A stretch of DNA of 64,000 nucleotides from Delphinapterus leucas. Taxonomy: Eukaryota; Chordata; Mammalia; Artiodactyla; Monodontidae. Made by a program: the position numbers and the translations under genes. The notes beneath the pieces were generated by a model that was not told where the DNA came from, did not search any database, and saw only the letters and a program-made list of their open reading frames with translations. Positions 33,036 to 44,702 of this stretch are shown piece by piece. Each line of letters begins with the position of its first letter. Position 1 is the stretch's first letter. Location: contig NW_022098050.1 in NCBI RefSeq assembly GCF_002288925.2, positions 9,603,884 through 9,667,883 of the forward strand. Direction: 5' to 3'.

Positions 33036-33240
33036 ACAGTAATGTATACTGATGTCTGTAGCTTTGAAATACATCCAAAAAATAAGATGAATTGGTAAAT
33101 GATAGAGGGATAAATAGAAGGAGAGATATGAGATAAAGCAAACATAGCATCAAGGTGGTGAGGACCTGGGTGTTTAATGTAGCATTCTTTCAATTTTTCT
33201 GTTTGTTTAAAAACATTCATAATAAAATGTTGGGAAAAAA
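33036..33240 (+). mobile_element. probable L1M 3' end, sense
   Basis: GATAGAGGGATAAATAGAAG, GTGTTTAATGTAGCATTC, TTTCAATTTTTCTGTTTG and ATTCATAATAAAATGTTGGG then A residues resemble an old L1M 3'UTR and tail. The left edge is unclear. Confidence 0.5.
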
Positions 33241-34328
33241 GACCCCTTTCCTCCACCCTTCCCCCCAAACCCCCATTTATTCTCAATTTAAAGCATCAAC
33301 TTCAAACTCAATTTAAGTCCCATCTCTTTCCTTCTCCCAGGGGCAGTTGACCCAGGCAACTGTGACTGCATGAGCTTATGAGATGTGGGGAGCAAGTAAG
33401 CCCAGAACTTCCTGCCTGGAAGACTTCAAAATAGGCCTGGTGGGCTCCCTTACCCTTGTAGTCAAGTTATGGTTAAGTATCCAAATATGGAATTCATCGT
33501 GAAAGAGGATGGGCTCCACAGTCCAGTGCTGGCTCAAAGTGAAATGGGAAGCAAGTGGAGCTGTAGACCTGACCATGCTAAGCTTTCTGGAAGACTGGCC
33601 TACTTATTTAAAATGGGGATATTTAATGCTGAAGGGATTAAATCCACCTACACCCATATCGACACCAGAAACACTCCACCAAAAAAACCCAACTTCAAAT
33701 AAAAATACAACCCAGTCAAAAAATAACCTTAAATTTCCAGGGACATAATCCTTTGGCTAGTTTCCCTTCTGATGAACATGAGTTTCTTCTTTTGTATTGC
33801 CACATGAAAAACAGAGTTCAGGAATTCAGAATGTGTACTGATTGACTAACACCTTTCAGGTTATTTTCCAAGACTGGCCCTTTCAATGTGATGAAGTAGA
33901 GAAGTGTCTTGGAAGGGCAAGTCTTCCTGTCTTGAGCTTCCTTCCTTTGTCTAGAGTCAATGTGCCCCTCTGCCCCTTTCTACAAACCTTCCTCACAGCC
34001 CCTGCCTATAAGCTGGAGTGTGCACTGCCCTCTCCCTTCAGGCTGGCCTTCCCCAAACTCTGGCCCTCTGTTGGCCTTCCTCCTCCCATGCCCAGCACCC
34101 TCATCTTTGCATTTCTTGTCTGGCACTATCCCTTAAAAACTGACCAGCTGACAAGCCAGCTGGTCAAGGTCTTCACGGTGTGGTGTTAGTGACTGGGCTT
34201 TTGCTCTGCTGCATTGGCTCTTTACAGGAATCTTCAGTGCAGGGTGGTACTGACAGTGATTGCCACGTTTCTTACCACAGTCCCTAACAGTCTGTAAAAC
34301 AGTCAATAAAATTTAATGAATATGTCAC
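33241..34328. other. intergenic DNA, nothing recognised
   Basis: Overlapping open frames of 66-115 codons occur near 33.4-34.2 kb on both strands. None shows a domain, signal peptide or splice context I recognise. Confidence 0.45.
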
Positions 34329-34690
34329 TGTGAAGGTTAACTTTGTGTCAATCTGGCTAGGCTATGGTGCCCAGTTGTTTGGTCAAACACTAGTCTAGAT
34401 GTTGCTGTGAAGGTATTTTGTAGCTGTGATTAACATTTCTAATCAGTTGACCTTAAGTAAAGGAAGTTGCCCTTGATAATGTGGGTGGGCCTCATCCAAT
34501 AAGTTGAAGGCCTTAAGAGCAAAACTGAAGTTTCCTAGAGAAGAAGGAGTTCTGCCTCAAGACTGGAACATAGAAATCCTGCCAGAGTTTCCATCCTGCT
34601 GGCCTGCTCTATAGATTTCAGACTTGCCAACTCCCACAGTTGTGTGAGCCAATTCCTTAAAATAAATATTTCCCTCTTTCTCTTTCCCTT
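34329..34690 (+). mobile_element. MaLR-like LTR, sense, 3' truncated
   Basis: TGTGAAGGTTAACTTTGTG, CCCAGTTGTTTGGTCAAAC, GTGGGTGGGCCTCATCCAA and GAGCCAATTCCTTAAAATAA are in LTR order. The same blocks appear reversed in the LTRs at 49457 and 53326 (for example GATGAGGCCCACCCACAC), so all three belong to one or closely related families. The AATAAA is in a plausible polyadenylation position. It runs into pyrimidine-rich sequence without a clear 3' end. Confidence 0.78.
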
Positions 34691-35530
34691 TTCCTTTCTC
34701 TCCCTCCACCTCTCTATCATTCTTTCATATTTTTGGCTGGTTGACATCTGCACCCCTTCTTACATCTGAGGATCCAAGCTTTGAGAGGCTGCTGAGAGAG
34801 GCAGACATCGACTCTAGCACTGACACAGAGACATAGAAAACAACAGGTTCTTGAACTCTGTGATGACAGCCACCACACAAACCCAAGACTCAGGTGCTCC
34901 CACTTGGGACTTCACCTCTGAAGTCAGTAGCTAATGACTAAGCCATGACAATTTGGACCAGGGCGTCACAAACTATCTGTGCTGAAGAGCCAGGTTTTTA
35001 AAATTTCCAACTTGCTGGGCACTGATAATTTTATAATAGACCATAAAAATAAGTCACTAGAAAAAAAAGTAAGTCATTTTCTAAAAGTGAAAAATGTCCT
35101 AAAAACTACAACTCAATTATATATTATTAGGTTCTCAAGAGAGAAAATTACTCCATCAAAGTATTATGAAATTTCTAAATGCTTATTTTCAATTTCTGTA
35201 CTTGTTGCAGATTGGTAACAAATATTTTGGAGACCCTCTGTGCATGGCAGTGGCTTAGGCTTTATTCTTGGAGGGAGGCAGGGGCAGGGAGCATAATGTC
35301 CAGCAGCAGGGGCAGTAGTGGAAGCACCTTAACCAAATTCTTCCTATGATATGACTTGGCTAATTTTTTGGCTGCTGATCTACTCTCCTCCTCCATTTGA
35401 TTTTGTCCATTCTCCAAGTTGGGCTCAGCCTTTCTTGTGGATTCTGTGAACTATCCAACATACTTCTAATAAAAAATATCTGAACTAAAATTACCCACAA
35501 CTGTTGTTGGTAGTTTGTAGTCACGAACCC
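34691..35530. other. intergenic DNA, nothing recognised
   Basis: A short pyrimidine-rich patch at 34675-34725, then unassigned sequence. Confidence 0.45.
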
Positions 35531-35640
35531 TGAGATGCACACATGCTTACCTGTGAGATTTTTGAAGGGATTATGTGAGTTAATGGGAATAAAGTGCTTA
35601 TTATATGGGTCTTAGAACCCAACAGGAGCTTGATAAGAAA
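35531..35640 (+). mobile_element. MIR SINE 3' part
   Basis: GGGATTATGTGAGTTAATGG, AATAAAGTGCTTATTATATG, TCTTAGAACCCAACAGG match the back half of MIR in order. The LTR at 35641 follows directly. Confidence 0.6.
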
Positions 35641-35860
35641 TGTAGTAGACAGACCCCATGGTGACCTCCAATGATTTCCAGCCTCCTGGTGTCCACGCCT
35701 TTGTGCAATCTTCTCCTGTTGAGTGTGGGTAGGAACCTGTGACTTGCTTCTAATCAATAGAATATGACAAGGGTGATGGGTTGTCGTTCCTGTGATTATG
35801 TTATATTAGAGTGTAGTAGGAAATTAAAACCTTCCCACACCCCTTTCTTAACAGTTTGCA
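35641..35860 (+). mobile_element. MLT1-like LTR, 5' part
   Basis: Starts TGTAGTAGACAGACCCCATG and continues CCTGTTGAGTGTGGGTAGG, GTGACTTGCTTCTAATCAAT, GAATATGACAAGGGTGATGG. The order parallels the LTRs at 51811 and 60409. The 3' part is not recognisable. Confidence 0.6.
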
Positions 35861-36305
35861 TGTAAAAGTGATAGTGATTCTGTCACCACTCATCACTGGA
35901 TGAAGGACTAGCATGAGTTAAACTGGAAGAGAGTTAATATTGATAAGGCAGACCAATTACATCTATCAGAGACCATTATGCATCCCATACACAGGGCGTA
36001 TCTGATCCGGGTAGCAGAGGCAGTCATCTCTATGGTATAGTTTAAGGGAGGAGACCAGAAACGCCTCCTCTCTGGCCCTGTCTGCAGCATTCCTAATTCT
36101 CACATTGAAGCTTCATCCTTATAATCAAGGTTTTGCTAGATCCCAGTCAGGATATATGGAGCCCTGAAAGTAAGCCACAGATGATGCAAAACTATAGAAT
36201 AAAAGTAGTACATCTTTCTTGAGAATCCATTTTGCTTGAAGATGTGGGGAGAAACACATTCTCTGAACATTTAAACAGATATGTATATATTTCAGAGTGG
36301 AACTC
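35861..36305. other. intergenic DNA, nothing recognised
   Basis: It may include the lost 3' part of the preceding LTR, but I cannot follow it. No gene signal. Confidence 0.4.
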
Positions 36306-36900
36306 AACCTTCACACTCATTTTAAAATTTCTGTTGAGGTATAAATGCATACAGATAAATGAATATATCATAAGGGTACAGTTTGATGACGTTTCAAAAA
36401 CTGAATATGCCCATGGAACCCAGCACCCCAGATCAAGAAACAGAATATCACCAACAGCTCAGAAGCCTCTCTGTGCTTCTTCCAGAGGCTACATTCCAAA
36501 GATAACCACTATCCCTACATTTAACTTTATGTACATGGAATCATACTATGTGTGTAGTGTCCGGTTTCTTTTGCGCAACATTGTTTGTGAGATCCATCCA
36601 TGTTGTTGCATGTACTTGAAGGTCATTCATTCTTGTTGCTTTATAGTATCCCATTGTGTGGATATACCACAATTTATCTATTCTGCTGTTAATGGTCATT
36701 TAAGCAGTTTGTATTTTGAAGTTATTATGAATAGTGCTGCTATGAATATTCTTGTATATATCTTTTGGTGGAAGTAAGCACCAAATGAGCTGGGTATATA
36801 ATCAAGAGTGTAATTGTAAGATCATACACTGGGCATATGTTCAACTTCAGTAGTCACTGTGAAACAACCTTCCAAAGTAGTTGTACCAAGTCCCATTTAT
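36306..36900 (-). mobile_element. old L1M 3' region, antisense
   Basis: TTGAGGTATAAATGCATACAG, GATCAAGAAACAGAATATCA, GATCCATCCATGTTGTTGC, GTGTGGATATACCACAATTT and ATTATGAATAGTGCTGCTATG are antisense L1M 3'UTR/ORF2-end blocks in order. The 181-codon plus-strand frame at 36232-36777 is an antisense artefact of this element. Confidence 0.82.
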
Positions 36901-37104
36901 TTCTAAAAAAATTTTAAAATAAGACTAAAGAAATTTCATCCTTAGGTTAATGTCTTGACTGTCCCTTTGGAAGATATCAGTTCATATTCTTTGACTTATT
37001 TCAAGATTTTGTACTGGGTGCCTGGGAAGGTGGCACCTATTTTTAGTCAAGTATACCATTGTTACTGGGGCAAATTTTCACAATTATTTCTTTAAGAAAT
37101 TGTA

Positions 37105-37620
37105 ATAAAAACTATTGCTACCTGTATTCATTATCACTGCATAACAAATTACCACAAACTTAGCAACAGAAATTATACACATTTGTTATCTCACAGTTTC
37201 CATGGGTCAGGAGCCCAGCCAAAACTTAACTGGGTATGCTGCTGCAGGTTACTATTCGCTGTCTGCCTTCAAGGTCTTGGTCAGGGCTGAGTTCTCATCA
37301 GAAGCTCCACTGGGAAAAGATTTATTTCCAAGCTCCCTCAGATTGTTGGAAGAATTCATTTCATTGCTGCTATAGCACTAGGGGCCCCAGCTTTTTGCTG
37401 TTAGCTGGAAACTGCCCTCAGGTCCTAGAGGCACACCTCCCTCCCAGTTCCCATGTGGACTTCTCACATGACTGCTTACTTCATCAGGATACTACTGCCC
37501 TCTTTTGAGTCCAAGACCACACCACCTCAACTGTGTCCTAGGGGTGAGGAAGCCACTGCCACCACTCTTGGCTTGAGGGCACACTTCCTCAGATATGATT
37601 CATGCCAACCAAAAAGAGAC
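37105..37620 (-). mobile_element. MLT1-like LTR, antisense
   Basis: It starts with CACTGCATAACAAATTACC, the reverse complement of the GGTAATTTATTATGCAGC end of the LTR at 60409-60957. It continues TTATCTCACAGTTTCCATGG, AAGATTTATTTCCAAGCTCC and CATGTGGACTTCTCACATG. A solo or partial LTR of a MaLR-like family, minus orientation. The right end is approximate. Confidence 0.65.
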
Positions 37621-37888
37621 TCTGTGTTCTGCCTCTAAGTACCCACCAGAGTAGGGACCAGGCACTGGGACCCCTGTTACCACTACCACGGAGAAACCAA
37701 ATGCCTCTACTGCTATGCTTGCCAAGGGTAGTGTGGTCTCCTTCTTATTTCTACTTTCCAGTCCCTACTAAGGTGCATCTATTGGCAGAAGCCAGGTCCC
37801 AAGAAGAAGAACCTGAGCTCTAAGACAGTATAGGAAAGATCATCTTTAGCTTTCTAAACTCCAGCCCTCAGTAAGGCATCTTATAAAG

Positions 37889-38060
37889 CATTGGTCCTCA
37901 AACTTGAGCATGCAGTAGAATCAACTGAGAGTATATTAAAACGTAAATTATTTGGGCCCAGGTTTGGAGTTTCTGATTCAGTAGGTCTGGGGTGCATTTC
38001 TAACAAGTTCCTGGGTAGTGATGATGTTGCTAGTCAGAGACCATATTTTGAGAACCACTG
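37889..38060 (-). mobile_element. MER5A-like hAT element
   Basis: A complete small non-autonomous hAT/Charlie element: CATTGGTCCTCAAACTTGAG at the left, TTTCTGATTCAGTAGGTCTG in the middle and TTTTGAGAACCACTG at the right, giving imperfect terminal inverted repeats. Length of about 170 bases fits the family. No matching 8 bp duplication is obvious. Confidence 0.85.
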
Positions 38061-38074
38061 CTCTAGGGGAATTG

Positions 38075-38422
38075 GAATAGATTTGAGAAAGCTAATCTGC
38101 AATATATGTTACAATGTGCATAAGAATCACCCGCGTAGGGTTTGTTACACTAGCAGGCTTTCCAAAATACTGGGTCTATAGTGGAGGCCAGAGATATGCA
38201 CTTTTTAAAAATTGAAGTGTAGTTGATTTACAATATTGTGTAAGTTCCAGGTGTACAGCATAGCGAATGAATATATACCTGTATATATTAATATATATAT
38301 ATATATATATATATTCCTTTTCAGATTCTTTTCCCTTATAGGTTATAAAATATTGAGTATAGCTCTGGTTCTTCAGGGTATTTTTATATTGGTGGTCCAT
38401 GGAGAACAAGTTGAGAAACACT
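38075..38422 (-). mobile_element. second MER5-like element, split by an L1 3' piece
   Basis: CATAAGAATCACCCGCGTAG and GAGATATGCACTTT form its left part. After the L1 piece (38196-38380) it ends GGTGGTCCATGG ... GTTGAGAAACACTG at 38422. The left terminus is poorly preserved. Orientation follows the first copy. Confidence 0.65.
38196..38380 (-). mobile_element. L1 3'UTR fragment, antisense, with (AT)n
   Basis: TTTAAAAATTGAAGTGTAG, TTGATTTACAATATTGTG, GTTCCAGGTGTACAGCATAG and GGTTATAAAATATTGAGTA are antisense L1 3'UTR. An AT microsatellite occupies 38282-38315. It interrupts a MER5-like element. Confidence 0.85.
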
Positions 38423-38431
38423 GGATTGGAG

Positions 38432-38592
38432 CAGTGGTTCTCACCCTTGGCTGCACATTACAATGCCTCAAAGAATATTATAATGTACTGATGCCTTGGT
38501 TTCATTCTCTGAGGTTCTTATTTGTTGGGTGAGCCACACCCAGCAGAACTCTCTGAGTGATTCTATTGTGCAGCCAAGACTGAAAGCTACTG
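38432..38592 (+). mobile_element. third MER5-like element
   Basis: Starts CAGTGGTTCTCACCCTTGG and ends GCAGCCAAGACTGAAAGC TACTG, imperfect inverted repeats of each other, with AATGTACTGATGCC inside. It lies only about 10 bases after the second copy. Orientation is arbitrary because the element is nearly palindromic at its ends. Confidence 0.75.
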
Positions 38593-39695
38593 GCCTAGAA
38601 GAATCTGTTGATTAAGATGGCTTACCTGAAGCTGGCAGGTTAGACTCACTTCTTTCCTAAGACCAGTCATATTGGAGGCCATTTTTAGAGGCTTAGACTG
38701 TCTGAAGTCATTCATCTGCATGGAGTTCACTGCACAAAGAAGCATCGGGAGAGAGAGATAAGCTATTCTTTGCCTTGCTGAATTTTTAGTAATGGAAATA
38801 TTTTCAGTCTCCTGGAAAACCATTTGAATCTTGGGATTTCCAGAACCTTCAGAGGTCCATTGGTTTCATTTAATCATTTAAAATCTTTCAAAGTCTGCTA
38901 AGCACAGAAAAACTCCTTCAGGGAGCTTATAACTTTAAATAAATGAGCATGTTATTAACGGAACTTATAAACCTGTATTATAAACCATTAAAGAAAAGGC
39001 AAATAGAGGGAGGAAGGAAGGATATCTATTTCCATATAAATCTTGAATTATGTTTCAACACACGATTAGAGCTTTATCCATGGTGTTCTAGAAAGACTGA
39101 CTAAAAATTTGGCCCTTCCTTAATCTTTTCTAGCTTGTGTTTAAACCATAAATTCATCTAGAGTAAGGGTGGAATTTACTTCTTATGTCGTATCCCTCTA
39201 TTACCCTATAGGGAGCTGAATACATAAATGGAAGAGAAGGAGGGGGCAACCCTTTATCTCTTTATGAAAAGATGACAGAGATGCTGATGTTGAATTGGGC
39301 CAGGTATGCTATTACCACTCTGGGGTATAAAGGGTGAGAATTTTCTACTTCTAAGAAATTATGGCTTCTTGATTCTCATTTCTCTCTGGCTTCTGTAACA
39401 CTCGCTCTCTTCCAAACAAGCTAATACATGAATAGTCAACTTGCTGCATGACTGAATTATAACTGCAAATTTTGGCCCTTGGGGAAAGGAAGATGGAGAG
39501 AAAGTGTGTGAGAGAGACAGATGACTCATCCATCATTTTGGGTGGAGAAGGTGGATAACTAAAGATTTAAATTTTTAACTCATGGACTTTGGTATTTGAA
39601 TCATTTGAGGGATAGAAATTTTTACAAAATATGCTATGATTGTCTCTGCTTTCCTGGGCCATTTATATTGGTTCCTTAACTTCCTCTTACTCATG
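38593..39695. other. intergenic DNA, nothing recognised
   Basis: No confident repeat or gene. Short open frames only. Confidence 0.45.
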
Positions 39696-39905
39696 AAACC
39701 CATTCATTCATTCATTTGTTTACCCATCCAGCAAATATTAATTGAACATCTACTCTGTGCGAAGCACTGTGCTTAGTCCTGCAGATATAAATGTGCAGAA
39801 GACATGGACCCTGCTTTCTAGGGGCCTGCACCTGCAGTGCAGTAGATGTGGCTGTAAATGAACATGCTGTTGAGTGAGGCTAAGGGGGAGCTGACTCCAG
39901 CATGG
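39696..39905 (-). mobile_element. L2 LINE 3' end, antisense
   Basis: CATTCATTCATTCATTTG, GCAAATATTAATTGAACATC, TACTCTGTGCGAAGCACTG, then GGACCCTGCTTTCTAGGGGC is the reverse complement of the L2 3' terminus and the sequence just upstream. Confidence 0.8.
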
Positions 39906-40104
39906 CTCACAATGGCTCTTGCATGAGAAAGTCAATGAAGTCAGGTTTTATTTTGGTCATTTGCCCCCTCCTCATGAAGACTGAGTAAAATATGTCCAGT
40001 TGTAATACCATCTGGGCAGTATGATACGATAGTTTGTCTGCAAATTAGAGAAATATACCAAAAACGGAAGCCACTTTTCGCAAGGTATTATCACAAAGGT
40101 AAAG

Positions 40105-40858
40105 AGATTTCTCTTTTTTTTAATTTTAAAAATTTTTTTATAGAAGTGTAGTTGATTTACAATGTTGTGTTAATTACTGCTGTACAGCAAAGTGACTCAG
40201 TTATACATATATACACATTCTTTTTCATATTCTTTTCCCTTATGGTTTAGCATAGGGTACTGAATATAGTTCCCTGTGCTATACAGTAGGACTTTGCTGT
40301 TTATCCATTCTATATATACCAGTTTGCATCTGCTAATCCCAAACTCCCAGTCCATCCGTCACCCCCCCACTCCCTTAGCAACCACAGGTCTGTTCTCTAT
40401 GTCTCTGATTCTGTTTCTGTTTCATAGATAGGTTCATTTGTGTCATATTTTAGATTCCACATATATATTATATCACATGGTATTTGTCTTTCTCTGTCTG
40501 ACTTACTTCACTAGTATGATAGTCTCTAGTTGCATCCATGTTGCTGCAAATGGCATTGTTTCATTTTTTATGGCTGAGTAGTATTCCATTGTATATATGT
40601 ACCACATCTTCTGTATCCAGTCATCTGTTGATGGACATTTAGGTTGTTTCCATGTCTTGGCTATTGTGACTAGTGCTGCTATGAACATAGGGGTGCATGT
40701 ATCTATTTGAATTATAGTTTTGTCTAGATATATCCCCAGGAGTGGGATTGCTGGATCATATGGTAATTCTATTTTTAGTTTTCTGAGAAACCTCCATACT
40801 ATTTTCCACAGTGCCTGCACCAACTTACATTCCCACCAACAGTGTATGAGGGTTCCCT
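40105..40858 (-). mobile_element. 5'-truncated L1 LINE, antisense
   Basis: From a poly-T end through the L1 3'UTR (GAAGTGTAGTTGATTTAC) into antisense ORF2 C-terminus. The minus frame 40503-40823 includes [17 protein letters not shown] and [10 protein letters not shown]. An imperfect target duplication, AAGAGATTTCTCTT at the left and AAGAGACTTTTCTT after 40858, flanks it. Fairly young and similar in type to the copy at 2021-2968. Confidence 0.9.
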
Positions 40859-42559
40859 TTAAGAGACTTTTCTTTACTCTTGCTATTGTGGTAAAGTTTA
40901 GATGGAGCCTGATGGGAGTAGGGCCTTAATTGAGTCAACCTATTCAAAGTCAAAACCTTGTGCCTACAAATCCAGAGACATATAAATTAGCTCATATTTC
41001 CAAAAGTCACTATTTAGCATGCCTCTAACCTGGACAATAATGCCCTCAGAGCATAGGATGTATGGCTGGATTTAGAGTTGAACAAACCCTGTGAGACTGA
41101 CTGCTATTAACCCAAGTCACAGGAGACTGACAAATTAGAATGCTGTTGTGTAATTTATAATGAGATTTTGAGGACTGTTTTTTTTCCACTGGTAAATAAA
41201 TTCTGTCTGGATGGGAAGGTCCAGAGAAAGCCCTTATGTGAAAAGAAGGCTGCTCCTGGGCAAGGAAACAGAGAGAGAGGAGGTGGCTAGATGGTTATAA
41301 CAACTGCTAGCATCAGATTTGATAACTAGATGCAGCCATCTCCACCACAGAGACATACCTGCTGTGGGGTCTAGTTGGCTATGTTCATAGGCCAGGGCAC
41401 CTTTTCTCCCCCAACAGTGCTGAATGGACATTGCCAACTTTGACCCTGACTCTTTTTTGGTTCTGTGTTTCCAAGATGACTACCTCTTTCTGTGGATATC
41501 ACATTTCCTTTAGCTATTGCCAACCCTGTTACAACCAAGATTCTCTTCCTGATTTATGATCTATTTTTTAAAGTATGATGTGTTAATTTCATTACTCAAA
41601 ATTTCAGAGTTCTGGTAGCATCTTCCTGTAGAGTTGCTCTGAGTGTCCCATGTTTTGTCAGCTCAGTGAGTCAGCTTGTCACCCCATAACAAAGCAGCTT
41701 TGCTACCTCACTTAAGCCTATTATTCTGAAATGATCTACTTCTGGAAAATATTGTTACAGAGCTTCTGTGTGCAACCACGCTGAAGCTAGTCTCCAGCCG
41801 AGACCACATCCTCTCTTAACTCCCCCATTTCCCACTTTATTCTGCTTCTCTCAGCCCCCTTCCCTTAACAGCATTCTGCCAAAAAATCATTTACACAAGA
41901 ACTCCTGTTTCAGGCTCTGCTTCTCAAAATGGGAACTTTAAGATATTTAAGTAAACTAATTTACATATAGATTGGGAGTCGCTAACATATCTTCAAATTG
42001 AATGTTTATTCCTTTAGAATTCTTTGAGTTACTACTGGTTGTTAGTTGTTTCCTTCACCATCACGCACACACAGAGTGGAGGGGTCCATTGCCTCTGATT
42101 TTAAAGGCTAGGGGTTAGAGGTGGCTGATTTTCCCCAGACCAAGAAGTCGTGGACATTCTTCTTTTCCTCTTTGGGTTGTCTGCCTCTGTCTATCCCTGC
42201 CATTTCTCCTTTTTGTGGCTATTGTCACTGTAGCATTCTTTCTTGGAGCTTCTCCCATCCTGCCATAACATCATTTTCTCCTTTTCCTGTGGCTCAGCCT
42301 CCAAAGCTAGCAATCACTGATGGCAAGTGGAGGGACATGGTCAGAATTATCGTGGGGAAATATTCCAGTTCCAGCACACTCAGACTCTCACTCAGATGTA
42401 ATGTGACTTATTAGCCATTTGTCCGAGTGGTTTCAAAGGAGCAGTGCCTCATCTATGTCAGAACCTTGCAAAACACTCTGGATATCTCTTATGGAATGAG
42501 CAGTTTGAGAGGGGGCTATGGCTACCCTGATACAGCTGAAACCCTAAGTGTGTGTTCTT
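40859..42559. other. intergenic DNA; possible LTR remnant near 41.8-41.95 kb
   Basis: Mostly unassigned. AAAAATCATTTACACAAG and CCTGTTTCAGGCTCTGCTTC near 41881-41925 resemble the terminus of an old ERVL-class LTR, but I cannot follow the rest. No gene signal; the 97-codon frame at 42121-42414 has no motif I recognise. Confidence 0.4.
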
Positions 42560-42577
42560 AAGAGTTTCCAACTCTTA

Positions 42578-42785
42578 GGGCTTCCCTGGTGGTGCAGTGG
42601 TTGAGGTTCAGCCTGCCGATGCAGGGGACGCAGGTTCGTGCCCCAGTCCGGGAGGATCCCACGTGCCGCGGAGCAGCTGGGCCCGTGAGCCATGGCCGCT
42701 GGGCCTGCGCGTCCGGAGCCTGTGCTCCGCAACGGGAGAGGCCGCAGCGGTGAGAGGCCTGCGTACCGCAAAAAAAAAAAAAAAA
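42578..42785 (+). mobile_element. CHR-2 SINE, sense, exact target duplication
   Basis: Full-length copy with A-box-like GGTGCAGTGG, B-box-like GGTTCGTGCCC and a pure A tail. The 18 bp target duplication AAGAGTTTCCAACTCTTA is exact at 42560-42577 and 42786-42803 and is itself partly palindromic. The GC-rich core is little diverged. It appears to be among the youngest insertions in the window. Confidence 0.97.
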
Positions 42786-42803
42786 AAGAGTTTCCAACTC
42801 TTA

Positions 42804-44134
42804 TAATTCTTTGCTCTCTCTGACTTCAGCTGACCTAGACTATATCAAGGTGATGCAAATTGCAAAAGAGCCACTACTTGGCCATAAATGCAGGGTAAGC
42901 CCCTATACTGGGCAGATGTCACTCTAGTTCCGTGGTGCATCTCATGCTTTGGTTATTGGACTCCCAGGTGGAGGTGGAGAAGGCCTGCCATCTGCTCAGT
43001 GTGATGCCTTGGTGCTGGGCCTGTGACAGCACTTCTCCAAAGCATATTCCAGCAGGTCCCCTTACCTGTCCACCAAGAGGCAGAACTCTTCCATTGCTTG
43101 GTGGATAGCTTTGCTGGATCGTTCTTAGGTGCCAGCCTCCCTTGCTATTACAGATTTTGCACAAGAGATCTTTAAAATCGTCAGTCCTTGAGCCTACAGA
43201 GGTGTGTTTGATGAATTGGTCACTGCTCTGTGATACTGACTTAGATGTCTTCCATACATAGCTGGAGTAGAAATAGGAGGCAAGATTTTCCTGGTTCAAA
43301 CCCACCCCCCACCTCTGGCTCAAGGACTCTTGATTTGGCCCTATCCCATCTCTATAGAGAGTCATTCAAGTCTCAGCATGGCCTTGCACAGAACTCAGTG
43401 AAAGACAAGCATATTTTGCCCCTCTTTAGTTTAGGTGTCAAAGACATCAGGCGCATTTCTGAAAAGAATTCCCTGGTCAGGTGCCCTCAGGATAATTGGC
43501 ATCAGCTGGTAAGAAAACACACCGAGAAGCCCTCCTGGGGTGGGTAGTGTGTGTTTTGGGGACCCTGTATTAAAGGCCTGGCTATGAGCGCCTTAGCATT
43601 TCAATGGCATTTAGATAAACAGGAATGGTGTGTTTCCCCCACTGTCATATCAAGGAATTCATTTAAGAAAATTTCTAGGGGAAAAGGGTTGGTTGAGGAT
43701 AGAGTTTTCTAAATCCCTTTCTTATTTTCACTGAGCAAAGTCTCAGTTGCTGCAACAGGTTTTGTCATCTGCACGTGTGGCTGTGGGGAGTACTTGTCAG
43801 AAGCCACTGGATTTCCATTTTCCCCCCTCACTCCCCAAATCTTGATCGCTGAGATTTTCTGCTTTGCCTCCATATCATGCTCCCACATTTAAGACTAAAA
43901 CTTCCCTCAGAGGAAACTGATGTGTGGTTGCTACCTCAGGAAAAGAATATGGACACATGGGGCACAGAAAATGAGAGGGGATGAGAAGGAGACTATGAGA
44001 ACCCTTGAAAGACAGGAGGAAGGGTAGAAAGTTGGTAGCAAATATGTCTATAAGTGAAGTTTTCTTTCTTGGAGCAAAGAAACTATTGTACAGACTTGGC
44101 CAAGCAAGTAGAATACATGGGCTTTGGAACTAGA
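42804..44134. other. intergenic DNA with a 148-codon open frame
   Basis: The minus frame 42919-43365 is the longest outside recognised repeats. Its translation shows no domain or signal peptide I recognise. It has two internal sections ending in similar Gln/Ser-rich text. Without splice sites or homology I do not call it a gene. The rest is unassigned. Confidence 0.4.
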
Positions 44135-44228
44135 TGGAAGTTGCTTCCATGTCCTGGCTATTGTAAATAGAGCTATAATGAACACTGTGGTACATGACAC
44201 TTTTTGAATTATGGTTTTCTCAGGATAT
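44135..44228 (-). mobile_element. short L1 ORF2 fragment, antisense
   Basis: GTTGCTTCCATGTCCTGGC, TATTGTAAATAGAGCTATAATG and TGAATTATGGTTTTCTCAGG are antisense L1 ORF2 C-terminal text, under 100 bases long. Confidence 0.75.
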
Positions 44229-44702
44229 ATGTCTTCCTATCTATCATGGGTACCGGGACCCAGCACTGAGCCTCCTTCAGCCTCAGTGACTTCCTCCGTA
44301 AACCAGAAACAATAATACTTTGACTCATATTTGTGAGGTCTACCAGAGGGAGTGTGTGCAACCTTCCGGGCAGGCAAGAAGCTCTCAGAAAGTACTTGTT
44401 ACCTTCTCTTTCCCTTAACCCATATGCCTTGCCGAAACAAGAAGTATGCAGTTTTCTCAATGGGCGACCGAAGGAAGCAAAAACCTCACTTCAGCAGATA
44501 TGAAGTGAAAATTTGAATTTTCCCCCTGAGTTCTTAGAAACTTCCCATTTGTCTTTCACATACTTTTTCAGTTTTCAGTTTCAGAACTTCCGGTAGTTTC
44601 TACATGCAATTTGACTTTATGAGATTCAGCATAACGTTTTACGCTTATTATGAATAATTGCTGTATTTTATATATTCTTGTTATATGTACTGCTACATGT
44701 TA
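44229..44702. other. intergenic DNA, nothing recognised
   Basis: Unassigned, AT-rich at its right end. Confidence 0.4.

Noticed and set aside
36232..36777. 181-codon plus-strand open frame
   Set aside because: It lies antisense to an old L1M 3' region and has no protein motif.
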